Positions 56,990-64,000 of a stretch of DNA of 64,000 nucleotides are shown piece after piece. The position numbers and the translations under genes were made by a program. The first letter of the stretch is position 1. Each line of letters begins with the position of its first letter. The stretch spans positions 857,001 through 921,000 of the forward strand of contig JBBMOA010000001.1 of the NCBI GenBank assembly GCA_037954235.1. The letters run 5' to 3'. This stretch comes from Aulostomus chinensis (lineage: Eukaryota; Chordata; Actinopteri; Syngnathiformes; Aulostomidae). The notes below the pieces were generated by a model that was given only the letters and a program-made list of their open reading frames with translations, did no database searches and was not told the DNA's origin.

Positions 56990-57262
56990 ATGAGAGTGGC
57001 CAGGAAGCAAAGAAGTGTTGTGCTCCTCTCCAGTGCTCTGGTGTTGTTGTGTTCTTCTCAGCTCCATCATAAAGACCTGCTGGCACTGGGCGCTGGTGGA
57101 AGTTTGCAGCTGTCACTGGAAAGTCCTGAGGCTCCTCCCACTCTGAAGCAGGCAGTTGCTCCCAGCCAGCCCACACTTTCACTCTCTGGTGTAGGAGTGA
57201 AGAACAAAATCAGAATCAAGAACCATCACTCTTTCATTGGGGATCCTTTCTCCTTGTTCTGA
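56990..57262 (+). other. Unrecognised open frame with signal-like N-terminus
   Basis: From ATG 56990 the frame codes for 90 residues starting MRVARKQRS and then a hydrophobic stretch VVLLSSALVLLCSS, which has the form of a signal peptide or membrane anchor, followed by a neutral S/P/L-rich part. It ends at TGA near 57260. No domain is recognised; it abuts a dispersed repeat, and no splice structure could be established. It could be the first exon of a secreted or type II membrane protein, or chance. Confidence 0.2.
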
Positions 57263-57482
57263 TCCAGAAATTCAACAGCTTCTAACATTGATTTGACAGG
57301 AAATGTTGATGACACACTGGGATTTTTGTTCTCCTGCTGTCACTGTCAAGTGCAGCTGAACATGAGAGGCAGCAGGATCATTCATGTGCTCATGTTTCCA
57401 GCAGACAAGGAGGAAACCTGGGAGGACTTCAGTGACTTTGATCACTGGTTCTCACTTCATCTTCTCAGTATAAAGCTCAAAG

Positions 57483-57555
57483 CGAGCTGGCCAGGAGTTG
57501 AACCTAGAATCTTCTGATCCGTAGTCAGACGCGTTATCCATTGCGCCACCAACCC
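57483..57555 (-). tRNA. tRNA-Arg(ACG)
   Basis: 73 nt on the minus strand. Starts GGGTTGGTGGCGCAATGG (A-box), has the TAACGCGTCTGA D/anticodon junction typical of tRNA-Arg(ACG), a perfect anticodon stem TCTGA/TCAGA, loop CTACGGA (anticodon ACG, read as inosine, CGU/CGC/CGA codons), and T-arm TAGGTTCAACTCCTG. Acceptor GGGTTGG/CCAGCTC pairs with two G-U; discriminator G. The T-loop has TTCAACT in place of TTCGACT. Probably a gene; no TTTT close downstream, so expression is not certain. Confidence 0.85.
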
Positions 57556-58079
57556 TGTGAAGAAGCTGCTGTGTTCATGTGTGCTTGCTTTTACAGAAAA
57601 TCCCAACAACATGGTGGCATTTTCAGGGGACACAATGGTGTCACCACTGGTCAGCACTGTGGCCTCCCAGCAAGAAGGTTCAGCTCTCCTCCTATTTGGT
57701 TGCTAGGAACCTGAATCAGTCCTCAGTGGAGCCGTGCTGCTGAGGCTGAGTGAGGCTGAGTGAGGGACTGAGCAGGAGCCAGCAGGTCCAAGCAGGTTCA
57801 GGCAAACTCCCCTCGGTCCACCAACATCAAAGCAGAAGAACAGAGTTCATCTAACAAAATGATTCATATCATCTCCTCTTGGAATGTTCTGGAACTACAA
57901 GTACACTTAAAATGGCTGACTTATGACAACAGAAGGAACTTTGAAGTAGATTTGATTTATTTAAGTCAGTGACAGTCATTTTTTCAAGAATTTAGTTCAG
58001 GTAACTTGATTGTTTTACTAAGATGAGCTTTAATGTTATACCATTGAAACAAGACCTTCATGTATTCATGATGACATCA
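57556..58079. other. Intergenic, nothing recognised
   Basis: Nothing recognised apart from an imperfect short duplication GAGGCTGAGT near 57746. Confidence 0.35.
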
Positions 58080-58195
58080 CCAATAGGAGCCTTCCCAGTC
58101 TGTCAGGGGGTAGAATTCAGTCACCACCAATGACATCAGAGTTAGAGTTTAGACATCAAAGACAGACATTAAAGCCTCTCTTATTAAAAAAAATT
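58080..58195 (+). repeat. Dispersed repeat, partner of 8220-8360
   Basis: Shares TGTCAGGGGGTAGAATTCAG and the following 70 bp with the reverse complement of 8220-8360. Confidence 0.6.
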
Positions 58196-58389
58196 AAAGT
58201 GTTATATCTTTGAAAATATACTGCAATACATGAAATACTATATTTCCATGGATGGTAACCTCGTTCTTATATTCTTTAATATACTGCAATAGTAATGGAC
58301 CCTCTATGACACTGTAGTGATGAATCTATCAAGGAGTAAAAATTATTATAATCTGAGAATTTTGAAGTAAATTTTGAGATCAGTTTGAT

Positions 58390-58419
58390 CCTCTCTCTCT
58401 CTCTCTCCCTCCCTCTATC

Positions 58420-58457
<38 letters not shown>

Positions 58458-58458
58458 A
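58390..58458 (+). repeat. (CT)n microsatellite
   Basis: About 69 bp of CT with several CC interruptions. Confidence 0.9.
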
Positions 58459-58459
58459 G

Positions 58460-60181
58460 GAGCTTTTAAATGAATATTTTAATAAAACAGAACAGGAGAC
58501 TGAAGAGTGATCACTCAAACCCACAGGCTGAATGGGACATCTTTTAAAAAATTGAACCACTGAGTAAAACCATAGAAGCGCTCCTGTCTAGTCGGTGCTA
58601 ACAAGTTAGCTGCTGAGTGAGTCCAGCTGTGCTGTCTAGGAATCCTGGTCAAAAGCCTCCACACATCAAACAGCTGGTGTGTTGGTGGATCTGTGGATCC
58701 TGCTGGAAGAAGCAGGGTGGAGCTCTGAATGGTTCCTGTCTCAAAGAGCTTCTCTGTGCAGCTCCCATCAGCTCCTAAAAACAGGAAACCAGCAGATTCA
58801 CTGTTGAACGGTGGCATTAAAATGTCTCAAAAGCTGTCCTGTCCACCATTTGTTGGTGCAAAGACATTTAAAAACACCAGTTGAACATTTTCCAAAGTTG
58901 CTCTCACCTTCTTTCAAACACCTGGAATGATTTCCTCCAAACCAAAAGAAACTTGTAAAAAAAAACAACAACAAAAACTCCTGGAGAATCAAACTCCACC
59001 TTCTGCTCCAACTGGACTTGGGACTTCAAATGACCTCCATTAAAAGCCTGCCTGCATCCCCTTTCACTGACTGTTGTGCTGTGGGTCTCCTGGACAAACA
59101 TGGCAGGATCCTCTTGATCTCCAGGAGAATAAAAGAGGGAACCCAAGAGAACAAGTCAGCGTGAAAGAGGAGCAGATTTTAAAACTCCTCATCATTTCCA
59201 CCTCCAGGAGTGAAGCCTCCCAGGACCCAAGAGGCTCCAGCTGGCAGAGCTCTCACTGGTTTCTCCACCACCTCGCTAACCTGAGCTGGAGCATCTGAGA
59301 ACCAAACAGTGACCCCCTTCACTCCAGAGCCGACTCCACAAACTCTGAGCCCCCACTTTACCCACAGCCAGCAGGCCTCCTCAACACTGCATGACACACG
59401 ACGACTAAATTTAACACTTCTCATCAAGAGATCTGTCACAGGTGTCTACTGTGGAGGGTCAATCTGTCCGTCCACATTCAGATCATTAACGCAGCGACTC
59501 CTAAGCACCAGTAGAGCCTGGTCCTGGTCCCTGGGGGGCTCCAACCACCAGCCTCTCTGTTAACAGCCGAGCGCCACAGAGACTCTGAGTCTCCTGCTTT
59601 TCATGAAGAGTTTTCAGGCTAAATTCAGTGTGTGAGGTCCACACTATACATTTGAGGGACCATGAAGGACAGAGGAGAGTCTGACTGTCATGGTGAAAGC
59701 CTTCAGCACTAGAACTGAAACAGCCCCACCATCTTAACCCCCCCAGACCAAACAGGCTTCATCAGAAACAGACACACCTCCTAGAACATCCAGAGATCAT
59801 CAGTCTGATTAATAGAACATGACAAACAATCAAGAACATGTTATTGTTTGATCAGAAGCTGAAACAATGTTTCTAGGTTTGTCTGTTCTGGTCTGAATGA
59901 AAGAGGAGGTTTTCTTGGTCATGTGACGTGGATGAGAGTTCAACTAGAACTTCCTGCTTCAACAGGATTTTAGTTTGTTGGGATTTTGTCAAAGCCACCA
60001 ACCAAACCTCTGAGTGGTGCAGATGTCTGCTGCCTCCTCAGAGCAGACTGGAGCTCAGCCTCACTCACCTGTGGGAGCCCCAGCAGAGCCACGGTGTGAT
60101 GGAGTTTCAGTTTAGGCTCCAAGGTCCTGGATTGAATTGGTGTTTGTGTGTTTTTAGGCCTCCTGGCACCATCAATGGTAG
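58460..60181. other. Intergenic, nothing recognised
   Basis: Ordinary sequence without gene, RNA or known repeat that I recognise. Short frames (59179-59563 on both strands) show no domain. Confidence 0.35.
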
Positions 60182-60252
60182 AGCAGAGTGGCACAGAGGA
60201 AGCGTGCTGGACCAGAACCCAGAGGTCGATGGATCGAAACCATCCTCTGCTA
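60182..60252 (+). pseudogene. Initiator tRNA-Met pseudogene
   Basis: AGCAGAGTGGCACAGAGGAA followed by GCGTGCTGG and, after the anticodon, CCCAGAGGTCGATGGATCGA and AACCATCCTCTGCTA: the T-arm with its ATCGAAA loop and the A1-U72-type acceptor AGCAGAG/CTCTGCT are diagnostic of eukaryotic initiator tRNA. The anticodon loop, normally CCCATAA, is one base short and reads ACCAGAA, so no CAT anticodon exists. The rest is almost unchanged. Length 71 against the usual 72. Inactive as an initiator. Confidence 0.85.
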
Positions 60253-60474
60253 AAAGAAGAAAAATAAAATGAACCTGCATCTTTAGAAATGTGTGTCTGT
60301 TAAAAAGAGGTTCATAAGGATTTTGTCTTCCTCCACAATCACCAACCATTGTGAGAGTTAACAACAGTCCACTTTCTGACTGAAGCAAAAGTAGACTTCA
60401 GAAGGTTTTTCTGATTCAACATAGCAGCTAAATTTCCATTTCCATTTCCTGAACAGGACAGGTTAAAAAAAAGG

Positions 60475-60775
60475 GAATGTCATGACTTCCTCTGTATGTT
60501 AGAATATGAACGACTAAAAATGTTCATGCCCAGTTTAAAGTTAGAATTAAATTTAAAGTAGAAAACTCTTCCCTCTTCAATCCTGTCACTCAGTGTTGTA
60601 AACTGTTTCACACAAATTCTACTGTTCAACAGTTCAAGTGTTTCTAATGAAGCTGAATGTTCTCCTCTACTTTCCTCAATTGTGTTTCTTTCATGTCCTC
60701 CTGAGATCAAAGACAGAATTCTAGGTACAAATAAAGACACTATCAAAGCCTCCTGATGACATCATCAATTCTGTC
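60475..60775 (+). repeat. Dispersed ~280-bp repeat, copy C
   Basis: Third copy; ends CTATCAAAGCCTCCTGATGA then CATCATC. Confidence 0.7.
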
Positions 60776-61067
60776 TTTGATCTGTGTCTGTCCAGCCTGT
60801 CCTGAGTGGATCCAACAGTTTCCCATGGGTGACTCTGTCGTGGTCTCTCTCTCCTGCTGTCTCCAACTCTCAGAGTGCTTCTACTGGTTTCTCTCCATCG
60901 TCCCTGTTGCTAGGCAGAGCACTGGTGAGGACTGAGGCCAGTGATGTCATCACCTCCAGCTGAGACCTGCCAGGTGGTCCTGCTTCATTCAACTCTGCTG
61001 CCTCTGCCACTGCCCTGACTGGTGAGGCTGACAGCAGGTTCTCTCTCATCTAAACTCTCTGTTTACA
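60776..61067. other. Intergenic; possible LINE 5' part
   Basis: Nothing identifiable except that it leads without break into the ORF1-like remnant starting at 61068. Confidence 0.3.
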
Positions 61068-61200
61068 ATGGAGGCTGAAATCCTTGTGATTGGTGGTTCA
61101 ATCATCAGGTCTGTTGAACTCCCAGGTGCCATCACCTGCTGTCTTCCTGGTGCCAAAGTTGTGGACATTATTGAACGTCTCCAGGACTCATCGACCTCCA
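61068..61200 (+). mobile_element. LINE ORF1 SGNH-esterase remnant
   Basis: The frame reads MEAEILVIGGSIIRSVELPG then CCLPGAKVVDIIERL. Fish CR1/L2-group LINEs carry an SGNH hydrolase (esterase) domain in ORF1 that starts LVIGDSIVR...CLPGA. Here the GDS nucleophile motif is GGS, so Asp is lost although Ser is kept. Coding similarity ends about 61200, where the common fish repeat begins. Degraded fragment. Confidence 0.6.
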
Positions 61201-61214
61201 CCCCTCCTGCAGGT

Positions 61215-61385
61215 TCTCCCTGTCTCTGTGGTGGTTCTCTCTGGTACTCCAGCTTCCTCCCACAGTCCAAAGACATCAAGAGGGTAGTGGTTACCTGAAC
61301 ACTCTAAATGACTGTGAGTGTGAATGGTTGTCTGTCTGTGTGTGTTGGTCCTGGGATGGACTGGTGACCCATCAAGGGTGAACCC
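61215..61385 (+). repeat. Common fish dispersed repeat, fragment
   Basis: Shares GGTTCTCTCTGGTACTCCAG, CTTCCTCCCACAGTCCAAAG and GATGGACTGGTGACC with 8455-8790, same orientation; joins the LINE remnant on the left and a hAT-type terminus on the right. Confidence 0.65.
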
Positions 61386-61598
61386 AGGGCTGGACTGGCC
61401 ATCTGGCCGATGCACATCTTTGGGCCGGCCCATAACTGTCATAATTTTTTTTTCAAAAGTGTATAGTTTTTAATCGACCGTAACGGTATCGGAGACGCGA
61501 AACGCGGCCCATTGGTTGATTTTCTTGAAGGACATTGGGCTCGTCCAATGAAATCTCTCAGCTCTCTCTCTTTCTCTTAGTCAAGCCATGCTGTTGCA

Positions 61599-61934
61599 AT
61601 GGAAGTGGAGGAGTCAGATCAGACAGTTGGAGACTATTTTAGTCGCCCTTCTTCCACACAGAGGACTGATTTTTTAAAGTTTCATCCTCAACAAGATTCC
61701 ATAAACCCTGTCGTCCAGAGGCTCTTCGTTAGAACGGACGGCACGACGTGGAAATGGCTGACTTATTGTGGTCAACGTCATGCTTTGTTTTGTTTTGTTT
61801 GCCCTGCTTTTAGCAAGCCCAGTGATCCAAGTGTCTTCATTAGAGGCCTGACAGACTGGAGGCATGTGCACCAAAGAGTAGAGGAGCATGAGAGAGGCAT
61901 GGCACATAGGCAGTTTGCTGAGGCCTATTTTTGA
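61599..61934 (+). pseudogene. hAT transposase N-terminal fragment (TTF-type zinc finger, ZMYM1-like)
   Basis: An intact stretch of 111 codons starts MEVEESDQTVGDYFSRPSST. It carries a TTF-type (hAT) zinc finger: the W-x-C...C-x-x-C residues of WLTYCGQRHALFCFVCPAFS, then the FIRGLTDWRHVHQRVEEHER segment with the conserved W and His, and AHRQFAEAYF. This finger occurs in fish hAT transposases and the ZMYM1-like proteins derived from them. TGA stops it at 61932; in another frame the coding continues as GRQLTGHREQVKK up to 62008, where the inverted-repeat element at 62009 cuts it off. The dimerisation domain and catalytic core are absent. Function can only have been DNA binding; the gene is dead. 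Confidence 0.7.
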
Positions 61935-62008
61935 AACTGCTCCAGAGCAAGACTGGCCACCTCCTTGAGGGAAGACAGCTGACAGGACACCGTGAGCAGG
62001 TTAAGAAG

Positions 62009-62277
62009 CAGGGCTGGACTGGGACCAAAAAATGGCCCTGGCATTTTTCATCCCTGGCAGCCCTCCATGGTTATTTACACGATATGTGTAAGCACACGCC
62101 ATACCAGAGGATGTATGCGCACATTTTGAAGTTTCAAAAATTAAAATAAAGTGCAGTATTCTACATGGAAGACAGTAACCATGTTAAAAGAGTGATACCC
62201 TTTCACTACTCACAGAGGCCTTCTTCTTCCACTACACGTTCCAACACCTGACGTCTCTTCTTCCCAGTCCAGCCCTG
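62009..62277. mobile_element. MITE-like element with 16-bp terminal inverted repeats
   Basis: 269 bp bounded by CAGGGCTGGACTGGGA and its exact reverse complement. It interrupts the transposase reading frame right after GHREQVKK. It has no coding capacity. The same termini as the enclosing hAT element suggest a non-autonomous relative; alternatively 62009 is an internal copy of the parent end. The flanking 8-mers (TTAAGAAG and GAAGAACG) do not match. Confidence 0.6.
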
Positions 62278-62528
62278 GAAGAACGCGTCGAGTTTTGGAA
62301 ATTCGGCTGCTTTTCTTTTCCGGAGTCTCTCTTTTTCGGTTCCTCCTTTCTCCTTCCTCTTACTGGGCAACATTCTTCATGGCTTCTGACTGCAAGGCGG
62401 CCGCTGAGTGGTGGCACTACAACTGGATGGGTCTGTTTCTCATTTTAACACAAAAACAAACTAACTGCTGTTTCTGCGTTTTTACCAGAAATATATATTT
62501 TGAAATGCCTGCTCACACCGGCCCATCC

Positions 62529-62954
62529 GGCTACATCCACCAAACTTTACACACATAATATAATATAATAATATAATATAATAACGCTGAACACAAGCCC
62601 CAAAGCAGTAGTTGTTTTGTTTTTCTTCATAAAGGAGGTGCACAGTCATGACTACGATATCTCTGGCAACAAACATGGAAGGGGCTTTGGGGTCTTGTGT
62701 TTCAGCTCTGTAACTTCTGGATGGCTGAAAATGTCAGAATCAGTCCTCTCACTGACATCAACCATTGGTGTGACTTTTGGTGGCTTCAGCTCAAATGAAA
62801 CCAGGGAAGGGGGGCCAGACTTTGAGGAGCCCCTTAGGGTTAGTGGATGCCCCCGGACCGTGCTTGGGCCCCTTAGCACCTAGATGGCTGAAATTCCCAG
62901 CACATGCTACTCTGGGGCATCACACTATGTGTGTAAAGTTTGGTGGATGTAGCC
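62529..62954. repeat. Segment flanked by perfect 29-bp inverted repeats
   Basis: 62529-62557 (starting GGCTACATCCACCAAACTTT) is the exact reverse complement of 62926-62954. They flank 368 bp that start with an AT-rich (TAATA)n tract at 62555-62585. No transposase. It could be a foldback-type miniature element or paired copies of a repeat. Confidence 0.7.
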
Positions 62955-64000
62955 CAAGTAGAAACACCAGAACCCAGATTTGATCCTCAATTCTGCTCCA
63001 AAAGGCTCTCGGAGTGCAGAAGTCCCAGACCCTGATTTTGCCCAGTTTCACAAGGGGATAGTTTTTTCTCTTTGAACCTAGGAAGTTGAAATTTGAGTGT
63101 GTTGTTCTGTTCTCGAAGGATCGCATCTGTGCTGGTTTGACCCCCCTAAGTCCTTTCTGCTGTCTGTAAAGGGCGTGGCAAAGTCCAGTAAAGTCTTTCA
63201 ATGAAGCATCATAACTGGTCAAAGTTGCTCCAAATGAGATGAGCTTTCTGGGAGGAGCTCACACCTCTGCCAGAAACCAATATTTAAAACTTTGAAGCCC
63301 CACCTCCTTCCTGAAGCTACTTCCTGTTTGGGAGGGGGTTCTAGAATTATTCCACCAGATTAGGATTTCATAAAGTTTCAGGTCTGTATCCACTGGAGAG
63401 GCCAATGAGAGCAAAAGAGCAACAGGGTCAAAGGTCAACAGGCCTTGTGTCTCAGCCAGGCCTCAAAGGGTTAAGTGAGCCTTTTGGAGCTCCTTTGAAA
63501 AAAGGCCTGACACCAATCTTGTTCAGGACCAACATGAAGAAGGATTTTTGGAACATTTTCACATCTTTAAGACCGCCTTGACTCCTTTTTATAGCAGGAG
63601 TCACTGAACAGCACAAAGCTGCTATTGCAGCCATCAGGCCTCATTTCTGATCAGTTATTATTGTTGAAACAAAGCTGAATATCAATTATTGATTTTTATT
63701 GTCATCATTGTGAACACCTGATGAGAGAAACACAATAAAAACATTTGAAAAGGAAGGATCAGAGTGTTGTTGTACTGCAATACTACAGTACAGCATCAGA
63801 GACACTCAGTTATTGATTGCCTGAATGATTGATTTCCCCAGAAGAGGAACAGCTTTGTTGGAGCAGTAAAAATACACACATCAGAACGACAAAGTTACAT
63901 TGGAAAAGAAACTACATGACATTACCAGCACAATATCTGAAGAACAGTTAGGATCAATTTAACTGGCCAGATAGTTAGGACTTCTTTAATGATATCCTTG
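62955..64000. other. Intergenic, nothing recognised
   Basis: No gene recognised; a possible AATAAA at about 63734. Much of 62600-63450 has the look of old repeat (blocks such as AGTTTGGTGGATGTAG), but no family could be named. Confidence 0.3.

Larger units (their letters stand above)
61385..62277 (+). mobile_element. hAT-type transposon remnant with nested small element
   Basis: The left end is CAGGGCTGGACTGG at 61385-61398, the right end is its reverse complement at 62264-62277, and a third copy (forward) lies at 62009-62022. Between the first and third copies is a truncated transposase frame. The 62009-62277 piece has its own 16-bp inverted ends (CAGGGCTGGACTGGGA and complement). No clear 8-bp target duplication was found. 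Confidence 0.6.

Noticed and set aside
56951..57262. Secreted protein gene
   Set aside because: Kept only as a low-confidence frame: a hydrophobic segment alone, next to a dispersed repeat, without a domain or exon structure is not enough.
59928..60272. 114-codon frame over the initiator-tRNA relic
   Set aside because: Its C-terminal third is the tRNA sequence and the rest has no domain.

Overview
The window reads as nuclear DNA of a ray-finned (teleost, probably percomorph) fish. Supporting signs are eukaryotic-type tRNA genes, a two-exon C2H2 zinc-finger locus of the kind amplified in fish, long (CA)n/(TG)n microsatellites, and remnants of CR1/L2-group LINEs and a hAT-type transposase. There are no operons and no bacterial features. 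Species cannot be named from the sequence. Apart from the zinc-finger locus no convincing protein-coding gene was found; most open frames are chance frames in repeats or microsatellites.

Layout. 1-9.3 kb: repeat-rich DNA with degraded LINE reverse-transcriptase fragments, a tRNA-His-like relic, a tRNA-Ser(GCT) and one copy of a 0.93-kb repeat. 9.6-13.6 kb: a zinc-finger gene with exon 1, a 2-kb intron and a large zinc-finger exon that carries three frame breaks and one in-frame stop as read here. 15.5 kb: a perfect 24-bp hairpin. 16.1-22.4 kb: a tRNA cluster built by local direct and inverted duplication (two Glu-type, one Glu body with a CTA anticodon, Ala, Ser-GCT, two Ser-AGA). 23.29-50.61 kb: one continuous array of about 620 copies of a 43-44-bp monomer. 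50.6-64 kb: more repeats, tRNA genes or relics (Gln, Gln, Leu-CAG, Leu-TAA, Arg-ACG, initiator-Met-like), a LINE ORF1 esterase remnant and a hAT transposase fragment cut by a small inverted-repeat element.

The main discovery candidate is the satellite block. It is two opposed arms (about 20.1 kb forward, then about 7.2 kb reverse) meeting at about 43,393. The outer ends are perfect 33-bp inverted repeats that include 17 bp not belonging to the monomer, and the order of monomer variants just inside the two ends is collinear. That is the architecture of a giant foldback-type element, or of an inverted duplication that has carried its own boundary, rather than a plain satellite. The arms show higher-order structure: a 216-bp pentamer, a 131-bp trimer, and local duplications of about 1.21, 1.9, 2.15 and 2.56 kb.

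A second candidate is the Glu-type tRNA at 16,462-16,533, whose body is intact but whose anticodon reads CTA (UAG stop), while its inverted-duplicate partner at 20,363-20,434 reads TTC.
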